In this document: in pieces, positions 7,570 to 14,807 of the stretch
Layout: every line of letters begins with the position of its first letter
Numbering within the stretch: the first letter of the stretch is position 1
Assembly (NCBI GenBank): GCA_017555805.1
Contig: JAFZFR010000015.1
Coordinates: 1-40,672 of the forward strand
DNA: 40,672 nt
Reading direction: 5' to 3'
DNA from: Alistipes sp.
GTDB lineage: Bacteria; Bacteroidota; Bacteroidia; Bacteroidales; Rikenellaceae
Notes under the pieces: generated by a model
Databases searched by the model: none
What the model saw: the letters and a program-made list of their open reading frames with translations, nothing else
What the model was told of the DNA's origin: nothing
Translations under genes and position numbers: made by a program

Positions 7570-8748
7570 CTATTTCAGTCGCTCCATAGCCGTTGCGATG
7601 CCCAACTCCAGACCGCGCAACTCCGCCAGACCGCGCATACGGCCGTAGCAAGAGTAGCCTGGGTTTGACTTGCGCTCCAGGTCGTCGCACATCTGGTGTC
7701 CGTGGTCGGGGCGCATAGGTATGCTGCGCTGTTGCTGTTGTTGGATGTCGAGGAGTGCCTTCATCACATCCCACATAGGCACATCGCCCTCCAGATGGTT
7801 ATCCTCCTGGAAGTTGCCCTCCTCGTCGCGGCGTGTCGAGCGCAGATGCACGAAGCCTACGCGGTCGCCGAACTCGCGCATCATCGCGGGCAGGTCGTTG
7901 TCGGCCCTCACGCCAAACGAGCCAGTGCAGAGGCACAAGCCATTCGAGCGGTTTGGTACGGCGGCGATAATCTTGCGAAAATCCTCCGCGGTGGACATAA
8001 TGCGTGGCAGACCGAGGATAGGATATGGCGGGTCGTCGGGGTGGATGACCATCTCCGAGCCGCACTCGTCAGCCACTGGGCAGACCTCCTTTAAGAAGTA
8101 AATCAGGTTCTCGCGCAGACGCTCTGCGTCAATGTCGCGGTAGCGGTCAAGCGCCTCCTGAAACTGCTCAACGGTAAAACTCTCCTCCGAGCCTGGAAGT
8201 CCTGCTATCATATTGCGTGTAAGGAGGTTACGCTCCTCCTCGCTCATTGCCTCAAAGCGAACTTTCGCGCGCGCCTGCTCCTCCGCAGAGTACTCCTTTT
8301 CGGCGCCTGGGCGTTGCAGGATGTAGAGGTCGAAAGCGACAAATGCCGCACGCTCAAAACGCAATGCGCGCGAGCCATCCTCCACCTCAAACGCAAGGTC
8401 GGTGCGAGTCCAGTCCAGCACCGGCATAAAGTTGTAGGTTATGCAGTGGATGCCGCACTCGGCGAGATTGCGGATGGATTGTTTATAGTTCTCGATGTAT
8501 TGCTGGAAATCGCCTGTCTGCGTCTTGATATGTTCGTGTACGGGAACGCTCTCCACAACGCTCCACTTTAGACCTGCATCAGCGATAATCTGCTGACGCT
8601 TGCGAATCTCCTCCACGGTCCACACCTCGCCGTTTGGGATGTGGTGCAGGGCGTGTACGATGTCGGTTGCGCCCGCCTGGCGTATGTTGCTTAATGTGAC
8701 GGGGTCGGATGGTCCGTACCAGCGCCACGACTGCTTGCATAAGTACAT
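7570..8748 (-). CDS. uxuA: Mannonate dehydratase
   Basis: UxuA dehydrates D-mannonate to 2-keto-3-deoxygluconate, the last hexuronate-specific step before KDG kinase and aldolase. I place the start at the ATG at 8748, giving 392 residues (E. coli enzyme 394) and the typical opening [12 protein letters not shown]. The open frame extends 14 codons further but would run into the upstream gene. Family motifs are visible: VWTVEEI, the metal-binding regions [16 protein letters not shown] and [15 protein letters not shown], and RPDHGHQM near the end. The gene lies 13 bp after the uxuB-like SDR and ends at a strong terminator, so uxuB-uxuA form an operon. Identification is secure. Confidence 0.96.
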   Translation of the reverse strand: MYLCKQSWRWYGPSDPVTLSNIRQAGATDIVHALHHIPNGEVWTVEEIRKRQQIIADAGLKWSVVESVPVHEHIKTQTGDFQQYIENYKQSIRNLAECGIHCITYNFMPVLDWTRTDLAFEVEDGSRALRFERAAFVAFDLYILQRPGAEKEYSAEEQARAKVRFEAMSEEERNLLTRNMIAGLPGSEESFTVEQFQEALDRYRDIDAERLRENLIYFLKEVCPVADECGSEMVIHPDDPPYPILGLPRIMSTAEDFRKIIAAVPNRSNGLCLCTGSFGVRADNDLPAMMREFGDRVGFVHLRSTRRDEEGNFQEDNHLEGDVPMWDVMKALLDIQQQQQRSIPMRPDHGHQMCDDLERKSNPGYSCYGRMRGLAELRGLELGIATAMERLK

Positions 8749-8761
8749 AGTTTGCAATGTG

Positions 8762-9574
8762 TTAGATTGAGAAAGCGTCAAAACCGCCATCCACTACGGT
8801 CAGCGTGCCAGTAACGAACTTCGAGGCGTCGGAAGCCAGCCACTGCATCGTGCCGAGCAACTCCTCGGGTTCGCCGAAGCGCTTGAATGGTGTGTGTGCG
8901 ATGATGGTCTCGGCGCGTGGTGTGAGTGAGCCATCTGGGTTTGTCAAAAGGTCGCGATTTTGGTTTGTTAGGAGGAAGCCAGGCGCTACCGCATTTACGC
9001 GAAATCCCTCGCCGAACTTCATCGCCAACTCTCCGCACATATACTTCGTCCAGTTTATCACCGCCGCTTTCGCAACGCCGTAACCCGCTACGCGAGTAAG
9101 TGGGCGAAGTGCCGCCTCGGATGCGATGTTGATAATCGAGCCGCCGCCCTGCTTCACCATTGCCTTCACGAATACCATCGTTGGCAGGATTGTGCCGAAG
9201 AGGTTGAGTTCAACGACCTGACGCACAGCCTCGATGTCGAGGTCGAAGATGGTCTTGTCGGGCGCAACGGTTGCCGCCGCCTGATTGCCGCCCGCGCCGT
9301 TGATGAGCACATCGATGCGACCATACGCCGCCATAATATCCTCGTAGTTCTGCTCGAGCGTCTCCTTATTCAGCACATTGCACTCCAAAAACATCGCCTC
9401 GCCGCCCGCAGCCTTTACCTCGGCAACAAGACTTTCGCCCACCTCTACGGCACGACCCAGCACCACCACCTTGGCACGCTGCTCGGCAAAGTGCTTAACC
9501 AACTCTCGTCCGATGATGCCCGTAGCACCGGTGATGACGATAACCTTTCCCTCTACGCTGAATAAATCTTTCAT
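8762..9574 (-). CDS. SDR-type D-mannonate oxidoreductase (fructuronate reductase), uxuB-like
   Basis: This 270-residue classical SDR has TGATGIIG (15-22), NGAGG (92-96) and the catalytic set Ser152, Tyr165, Lys169. Sequence features such as [11 protein letters not shown], the [23 protein letters not shown] region and [19 protein letters not shown] are typical of the SDR enzymes found with uxuA in Bacteroidetes and Firmicutes (YjmF type). These interconvert D-fructuronate and D-mannonate, unlike the unrelated long-chain UxuB of E. coli. It is the first gene of the operon with uxuA, which gives strong context support. A full Bacteroidetes promoter precedes it. A related SDR such as KduD is the main alternative, but the uxuA partner favours mannonate. 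Confidence 0.88.
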   Translation of the reverse strand: MKDLFSVEGKVIVITGATGIIGRELVKHFAEQRAKVVVLGRAVEVGESLVAEVKAAGGEAMFLECNVLNKETLEQNYEDIMAAYGRIDVLINGAGGNQAAATVAPDKTIFDLDIEAVRQVVELNLFGTILPTMVFVKAMVKQGGGSIINIASEAALRPLTRVAGYGVAKAAVINWTKYMCGELAMKFGEGFRVNAVAPGFLLTNQNRDLLTNPDGSLTPRAETIIAHTPFKRFGEPEELLGTMQWLASDASKFVTGTLTVVDGGFDAFSI

Positions 9575-9619
9575 AAATTTTTATAGTTTTACGGTTGTTA
9601 ATTCTTAAATAAATCAATA

Positions 9620-9650
9620 CAAAGTTATCAACTTTGCACAAAAAATCAAA
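9620..9650 (-). promoter_or_regulatory. Promoter of the uxuB-uxuA operon
   Basis: Minus-strand TTTG (9647-9650), 19 bp spacer, TAACTTTG (9620-9627). A short direct/inverted motif AAGTT flanks the -7 box; no clear operator is seen. Confidence 0.72.
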
Positions 9651-9729
9651 CAACCGAGGCGGTAAGTTGCCCAAAAGATAAAAATGGATGTTAAATGTTT
9701 CTTAAAATGGTATTCTCGCGGGCGATTTG

Positions 9730-9761
9730 TTTGGTGGAACGAAAAAAAAATCGTAATTTTA
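9730..9761 (+). promoter_or_regulatory. Promoter of the oxidoreductase-DUF1080 operon
   Basis: TTTG at 9730-9733, 20 bp spacer, TAATTTTA at 9754-9761 (seven of eight positions of TAnnTTTG). The stretch between is A-rich. It is divergent from the uxuB-uxuA promoter about 80 bp away. Confidence 0.6.
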
Positions 9762-9818
9762 TCACGAAAATACAACCAATACAGGACTTAATCAATTTTC
9801 ACTAAATTAAATAGTATT

Positions 9819-11099
9819 ATGGCAATTAACAGAAAAGACTTTCTCAAGACTATGGGAGGTTTGGCGGCTTTGACCATCTTGCCTCGTAAGGTTCTTGGAG
9901 GCCCAGGTCACATCGCACCAAACGATCAGTTGACTAAGGGTATTATCGGTATGGGTGGTATCGGTTATATGGTTAACCACTTCTCAAGCAATGAGCGATG
10001 CCGTTTGGTTTCAGTCTGTGACTGTGACGACAACCACTTGGAGCGCGCTGTTAAGCTCTCAAAGGAGCGTTTGAACGAGGAGGTGAAGGGCTATCACTTC
10101 TATCGTGACCTTATCAACGACCCTAATGTTGATATCGTACACATCGCTACACCTCCACACTGGCACGGTATTATGTCAGTTGAGGCTGCAAAGGCTGGTA
10201 AGGATATCTGGTGTGAGAAGCCTATGACCCGTACAATCGGTGAGGGTAAGAAGGTGATGGAGGCTATTCGTCAGAATAACCGTATCTTCCGTCTTAACAC
10301 TTGGTTCCGTTTCCAGGATACATTCTATGGTCTTGGTACTAAGGTTGAGCCTTTGAAGAAGTTGGTTGATAGTGGTCTTTTGGGCTGGCCTTTGAAGGTT
10401 ACTATCTCTGGTAACAACGGCTTCCCTTGGAAGTTCTTCTGGGTAGGTAAGGAGAATTTGGTTGAGCAGCCAATCCCAAAGCACTTCGATTACGATTTGT
10501 GGTTGGGTCCTGCACCTTACAAGCCATACAACGAGCACCGTACTCACCAGACATTCCGTGGTTACTGGGATTATGATGGTGGTGGTCTTGGTGATATGGG
10601 TCAGCACTACATCGACCCTGTACAGTACATCTTGGGTAAGGATAACACTTCTCCAGTAAAGGTTGAGGTTGACGCTCCACAGCAGCACTGGGATGCTATC
10701 GGTACTTGGCGTAAGGTTGTTTATACTTACGACGATGGTTGCCAGATCATCCTTGAGGGTGAGGGTCACGAGACTCCAAATGGTCCATTTATCGAGGGTC
10801 CATTGGGTGCAGTATATCAGGGCTTCCGTTGTACTATTCCTAATGTTATGGATAAGCTCATCGAGATGCCAGATCCAGAGCCACAGAACACAGACTTCAT
10901 CGATTGCGTTCACTCTCGCGAGAAGTTCGCTCTTAACGAGATCAACGGTTTCCGTTCATCAACAATCGTGAATATGGGTCTTTGCGCTTTGCGCTTGAAC
11001 CGTACATTGGAGTTCGACCCTGTAAACTTGAAGTTCATCAACGACGACGCTGCAAATGCGCTGATCGATCAGCCAATGCGCGGTCCTTGGTCAATGTAG
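9819..11099 (+). CDS. Gfo/Idh/MocA family oxidoreductase, probably exported
   Basis: A 426-residue protein with an N-terminal Rossmann domain (GMGGIG, 44-49; ATPPHWH, 110-116; the family signature CEKP, 132-135). It is followed by the alpha/beta C-terminal domain with GGGLGDMGQHYID, which holds the usual Asp/His region. The first 28 residues (NRKDFLKTMGGLAALTIL) resemble the exported 'RRDFLK' type of this family, but the twin arginine is Arg-Lys, so Tat export is unsure. Members oxidise or reduce sugar hydroxyls with tightly bound NAD(P). It precedes a gene with a DUF1080 domain. That pairing is known for pathways that first oxidise glycosides at C3 and then cleave the keto-glycoside. Codon use suggests strong expression. 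Confidence 0.88.
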   Translation: MAINRKDFLKTMGGLAALTILPRKVLGGPGHIAPNDQLTKGIIGMGGIGYMVNHFSSNERCRLVSVCDCDDNHLERAVKLSKERLNEEVKGYHFYRDLINDPNVDIVHIATPPHWHGIMSVEAAKAGKDIWCEKPMTRTIGEGKKVMEAIRQNNRIFRLNTWFRFQDTFYGLGTKVEPLKKLVDSGLLGWPLKVTISGNNGFPWKFFWVGKENLVEQPIPKHFDYDLWLGPAPYKPYNEHRTHQTFRGYWDYDGGGLGDMGQHYIDPVQYILGKDNTSPVKVEVDAPQQHWDAIGTWRKVVYTYDDGCQIILEGEGHETPNGPFIEGPLGAVYQGFRCTIPNVMDKLIEMPDPEPQNTDFIDCVHSREKFALNEINGFRSSTIVNMGLCALRLNRTLEFDPVNLKFINDDAANALIDQPMRGPWSM

Positions 11100-11126
11100 T
11101 ACAAACCCAAAAAACGAAAAAGAACA

Positions 11127-13910
11127 ATGAAAAAATTATTTATATTAGTGATTGCATTGGCAGTGATGCCATTTGCAAGCATCAATGCACAGGATGCCCG
11201 CAACCGCGTCACTTCGACTATCATTGCTGACGCTTTGGCTACTCTGCCTGCCGAGACTCCAGAGGCTTACAACAAGACTATGGATGAGTTGGCAAAGACA
11301 GGTGCTGAGGGTATCGAAACTATCTGCGCTATGTTGAAGCCTGCTGCTGAGGGTGTAAACAATTCAGCTCTTGAGTATGCTATCTACGGCGTGGCATCTT
11401 ATGTTTCTGAGGAGCATCTTACTTACCAGAACGGTGTTCGTGCTGGTTTGAAGAACGCTATCAATAAGACAGCAGACAAGCCAACTCAGGCTTTCTTGTT
11501 GACTGCTTTGCAGGTTTGCGCTACTGCAGAGGATGCAGAGTTCTTCGCATCGAAGCTCTCTGACGAGTACTTGGCTAACTTCGCTGCTCGCTCTTTGGCT
11601 ACAATCAAGGGTACAGAGCCAGTTGTTAAGTCACTCATCGAGAACCAGGCAGAGAACGGCTTGAGCAAGACTCTTCTTGCACAGATCGCTTCATATAAGA
11701 ACATCCCTGCTGTTGAGGGCACATTGCTCGAGTGGTTGAAGGGTGCTTCAGAGGAGGAGACAACACAGATCAACCTCGCTTTGGCTGCTTGCGGTGGTGA
11801 GGAGTCAGTGAAGGTTTTGGCTGCTGCTGCCGCTGATGCAAACTACGCATTCGAGACAACTGACGCTTACGGCGCTTACACAAATATCTTGAACCGTATG
11901 GTGAAGAAGAACCCTGCGCTCGCAGAGAAGGCTGCAAAGAAGCTTATGAAGCAGGATGCAGCTAATGTTCGCTTGGAGGGTCTTGATATCTTGGTTCAGT
12001 TGCACGGCGCAGAGACAACACCTCTCGTATTGAAGGCGTTGAAGGATGACTGCCGTCAGTATCGCTACGGTGCGTTGCGTGCTGCCGAGGCTTACGCTTG
12101 CGGTTGCACTTACGCTGCTGTTGCAGAGCAGTTGGCAAAGGCTGACGATGCTGTCGAGGTTGATATCTTGAACTGGTTGGGTGCAAACCACGCCGAGTCA
12201 CAGGTTGAGGCTGTTTGTGCAGAGATCGACGATGCTAACATCGAGGTTGCTTGCGCTGCTATTGAGGCTGCAAGCCGCATCGGTGGTGATGTTGCTTTGG
12301 AGGCTATCTTGGCAAAGGTTGAGGCTGCTGACCTCGCATCAGAGGATGGTCAGGCAGTTGTTGCTGCCGCTACTCCAGCATTGCTCGCATTCAACGGCTG
12401 TGTAAACAACGGTATCGTTAAGGCTTTGGCTGGTAGCGAGGCAAGCAAGTCAGTTGCTTATGCTGTTCTTGCAAAGCGCCGCATCCCAGAGGCTGCAGAG
12501 GCTATCATCGCTGAGGCGAAGGGTGGCAACGCTGCTGCAAAGAGCGTTTTGGCAAATGTTGCTACAGATAAGAACTTCGACGCATTGTGCGAGATTTACG
12601 AGGCAGGTAAGGGTTCTGACCTTGCAATCAACAAGGCTATCCAGGATAAGTCAGTTGCAGAGCAGGTTGCTGCTGTTCAGGCTCGTATGGCAAAGGCTGG
12701 TGACAAGAAGCACCTCTACTACCCAGTTCTTGCTCGTACAGGTTCAGAGGATGTAATCCCAACTTTGGTTGCTGGTTACCAGGAGGGCAACAAGGAAGGC
12801 GTAGCATTCCGCTCTATGCTCACAGTTAATTCTGACAAGATGATTCAGCCTTTGTATGAGGTTGCTACATCTAACGCAGAGTTGAAGGATCAGGCATTGG
12901 CTCGTTACATCACTTTGACAAAGTCATCAGCGATGAACAACGACCGCAAGTATATGAACTACCGCAAGGCTTTGGAGGCTCAGCCATCAGTAGGTGTACA
13001 GAACTCTGCTTTGACAGCGTTGGCTGCTACACAGAACTACCAGGGTATGATGCTCGCTGCCGAGTATATGGACAACGAGGCAACTGCACAGGCTGCTGCT
13101 AACACAGTGATGCAGATTGCAACAAAGCACCCAGAGTACTACAGCGCAGAGGTTAAGGCATTGCTTGAGAAGGTATCTGCTACACTCAACGACGGCGACG
13201 CTGTTTACAAGCGCAAGGATATCGAGAAGTTCATCTCGGAGAACAAGGAGGGCGCTGCTCGCTCTATCATCACTGAACTTTCAGAGGAGGAGAAGGCAGA
13301 GGGCTTCGAGCTTTTGTTCAACGGTAAGGATATGTCAGCTTGGACAGGTAACTTGGATGCTTACCAGCCAGTAAACGGCGAGATGTATGTAACTGCATCT
13401 TACGGCTCAACAGGTAACCTCTACACAAAGAAGGAGTATGCTGACTTCGTATTCCGCTTTGAGTTCTGCTTCGACCGCGAGGGCGTAAACAATGGTGTAG
13501 GTATCCGCACTCCTATGGGTGTTGATGCTGCTTACCACGGTATGGAGATTCAGGTGTTGCACCACGACGCTCCTATCTACGCTGGCTTGCGCGAGTACCA
13601 GGTACACGGTTCTGTATATGGTATCATCCCAGCAAAGCGTATCAAGTGGGGTCCTCTCGGCGAGTGGCACACAGAGGAGATTCGCATCAAGGGTGACAAC
13701 ATCAAGATCACAGTTGATGGCGAGGTTATCCTCGAGGGTAACATCCGCAAGGCTTGCCAGGGTCACAATGTAGCACCAGATGGTGGTTACAACAAGTACA
13801 CTGTTGACCATCTGAACCACCCAGGCTTGTTCAACAAGAAGGGTCACATCGGTTTCCTCGGTCACGGTCAGGGTATCAAGTACCGCCATGTACGCGTGAA
13901 GGAGTTGTAA
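11127..13910 (+). CDS. HEAT-repeat protein with C-terminal DUF1080 (3-keto-disaccharide hydrolase) domain
   Basis: A 927-residue secreted protein. Residues 1-21 are a signal peptide ending in SINA-QD. About 25-715 are helical, alanine-rich tandem repeats of HEAT type, with recurring A-L-A-A/EALL patterns. About 720-927 are a DUF1080 domain (LamG-like beta sandwich) with the typical entry GFELLFNGKDMSAW, then FEFCFDREGVNNGVGIRTP, MEIQVLH, QVHGSVYGI and the final HIGFLGHGQGIKYRHVRVKEL. DUF1080 members include 3-keto-glycoside hydrolases. The gene follows the Gfo/Idh/MocA oxidoreductase by 27 bp with no terminator, and ends at a strong hairpin. The long helical repeat may be a scaffold or glycan/protein docking platform. 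Enzyme function of the C-terminal domain is inferred from family, not shown. Confidence 0.87.
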   Translation: MKKLFILVIALAVMPFASINAQDARNRVTSTIIADALATLPAETPEAYNKTMDELAKTGAEGIETICAMLKPAAEGVNNSALEYAIYGVASYVSEEHLTYQNGVRAGLKNAINKTADKPTQAFLLTALQVCATAEDAEFFASKLSDEYLANFAARSLATIKGTEPVVKSLIENQAENGLSKTLLAQIASYKNIPAVEGTLLEWLKGASEEETTQINLALAACGGEESVKVLAAAAADANYAFETTDAYGAYTNILNRMVKKNPALAEKAAKKLMKQDAANVRLEGLDILVQLHGAETTPLVLKALKDDCRQYRYGALRAAEAYACGCTYAAVAEQLAKADDAVEVDILNWLGANHAESQVEAVCAEIDDANIEVACAAIEAASRIGGDVALEAILAKVEAADLASEDGQAVVAAATPALLAFNGCVNNGIVKALAGSEASKSVAYAVLAKRRIPEAAEAIIAEAKGGNAAAKSVLANVATDKNFDALCEIYEAGKGSDLAINKAIQDKSVAEQVAAVQARMAKAGDKKHLYYPVLARTGSEDVIPTLVAGYQEGNKEGVAFRSMLTVNSDKMIQPLYEVATSNAELKDQALARYITLTKSSAMNNDRKYMNYRKALEAQPSVGVQNSALTALAATQNYQGMMLAAEYMDNEATAQAAANTVMQIATKHPEYYSAEVKALLEKVSATLNDGDAVYKRKDIEKFISENKEGAARSIITELSEEEKAEGFELLFNGKDMSAWTGNLDAYQPVNGEMYVTASYGSTGNLYTKKEYADFVFRFEFCFDREGVNNGVGIRTPMGVDAAYHGMEIQVLHHDAPIYAGLREYQVHGSVYGIIPAKRIKWGPLGEWHTEEIRIKGDNIKITVDGEVILEGNIRKACQGHNVAPDGGYNKYTVDHLNHPGLFNKKGHIGFLGHGQGIKYRHVRVKEL

Positions 13911-13930
13911 TATACCTTATATAATATTAT

Positions 13931-13971
13931 GGGGGTGTCCAGCCGTTGGTTGCGACACCCTTATTTTTTTT
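13931..13971 (+). terminator. Terminator of the oxidoreductase-DUF1080 operon
   Basis: GGGTGTC (13933-13939) pairs with GACACCC (13954-13960), followed by TTATTTTTTTT. It starts about 20 bp after the stop codon. Confidence 0.85.
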
Positions 13972-14025
13972 GTGGAGGAGCACGCCTCGGCGCGAAGTCG
14001 AAATAAGGCGCATCAAGATAAAATG

Positions 14026-14062
14026 TAGAAAAACCGCCACTCCAATTATGGGATGGCGGTTA
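14026..14062 (-). terminator. Terminator of the LuxR-type regulator gene
   Basis: On the minus strand AACCGCCATCC pairs with GGAGTGGCGGTT around CATAATT, followed by a T run. It faces the terminator of the convergent gene. Confidence 0.8.
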
Positions 14063-14087
14063 AATTATGTGTTTAAAAGAAAAACCC

Positions 14088-14690
14088 TTACAACTCCTTG
14101 ATATCCACGATGCCGTTCATTACGGCGTAGATGGTCAGACGACCGATGGATTTTGAGCCGATTTTCTCGACTATGTTGCGACGGTGGAAGATGACCGTCG
14201 GGGTCGAGATGTTGAGTCGGTCGGCAATCTCCTTATTGATATAACCCTTGATTATCAGCGCCAGAACCTCCTTCTCGCGCTGCGACAGCAACTCTGTGTC
14301 GGGTTTCTCGGTCTTTGGCTGCGACATCATTGCCGTATGTGCCGAGTGGTGCATCATCAGCACGCCCTTGAGCACCTCGCGCTCGGGCTTATGCAGGTTT
14401 ACGGTGTGAAACTCGGGGTGAGAGAAACCCTCGCCCTCGGCGAGCACGATGCAGCGGCGGGCGTGGGGCAGGAAGTAGTCGATGTTCTGCTCAAGCACCT
14501 CCGACGCGATGAAGTGGTGGAGGGCAGCCTGCGGATTCTCATCCAGAAACTCCTCCATAGTGTTGTATGCGGCAATCTCCACCTCGCTCATCATACCCAT
14601 AAAGGGTGCGATGTCGGTCAGGATGGCGCGCATCGCTAAACAACAGAGCGAGTTGGGATGGATGATGACTATCTTTGGTTTATGCTGCAT
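14088..14690 (-). CDS. Orphan LuxR-type (GerE/NarL) transcription regulator with degenerate receiver domain
   Basis: Residues 134-193 are a clear LuxR-type helix-turn-helix: LLSQREKEVLALIIKGYINKEIADRLNISTPTVIFHRRNIVEKIG. The N-terminal ~120 residues have the outline of a response-regulator receiver (starting KIVIIHPNS) but lack the acidic pair near the N-terminus, and the region where the phosphorylated Asp should be reads FIASEVL. Phosphorylation by a kinase is therefore unlikely, and no kinase gene is nearby. The gene is divergent from a TonB-dependent receptor. A perfect 20-bp palindrome (14726-14745) lies between them and overlaps the receptor's -33 element, so this protein probably controls the receptor and perhaps itself. 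DNA-binding function is secure; signal and target are inference. Confidence 0.88.
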   Translation of the reverse strand: MQHKPKIVIIHPNSLCCLAMRAILTDIAPFMGMMSEVEIAAYNTMEEFLDENPQAALHHFIASEVLEQNIDYFLPHARRCIVLAEGEGFSHPEFHTVNLHKPEREVLKGVLMMHHSAHTAMMSQPKTEKPDTELLSQREKEVLALIIKGYINKEIADRLNISTPTVIFHRRNIVEKIGSKSIGRLTIYAVMNGIVDIKEL

Positions 14691-14697
14691 AATGATG

Positions 14698-14705
14698 CAA
14701 AGGTA
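14698..14705 (-). promoter_or_regulatory. Candidate -7 box of the LuxR-type regulator gene
   Basis: Minus-strand TACCTTTG matches TAnnTTTG and lies only about 8 bp before the start codon. The leader would be extremely short or leaderless. The -33 region would abut the palindrome at 14726-14745. Confidence 0.45.
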
Positions 14706-14725
14706 GTAATTTTATTTGAATGTAA

Positions 14726-14745
14726 AACTATCAAAAGTGATAGTT
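14726..14745. promoter_or_regulatory. Perfect palindrome, candidate operator
   Basis: Arms AACTATCA and TGATAGTT (8 bp each) flank a 4-bp centre AAAG. It lies in the 117-bp gap between the divergent regulator and TonB receptor genes. It overlaps the -33 TTG (14744-14746) of the receptor promoter, where bound protein would block or touch RNA polymerase. Confidence 0.6.
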
Positions 14746-14774
14746 GATAACTTGCTGTGGGGTTACTATTTTTG
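14743..14774 (+). promoter_or_regulatory. Promoter of the TonB-dependent receptor gene
   Basis: TTG at 14744-14746, 20 bp spacer, TATTTTTG at 14767-14774 (full TAnnTTTG match). Start codon follows at 14808. Confidence 0.72.
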
Positions 14775-14807
14775 CATTGTGAAATTGTGTAAACCAAAAT
14801 ATAGACT

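Noticed and set aside
9819..9910. Twin-arginine signal in the oxidoreductase
   Set aside because: The motif reads Asn-Arg-Lys, not Arg-Arg, and the hydrophobic core is short. Export by Tat is not claimed.
13976..14022. Sixth copy of the convergent-gap palindrome
   Set aside because: Only fragments (GAGG/CCTC hairpin, GGCGCATCAAGATA) resemble the family and the arms do not pair well. It may be a decayed copy, but it is not called.
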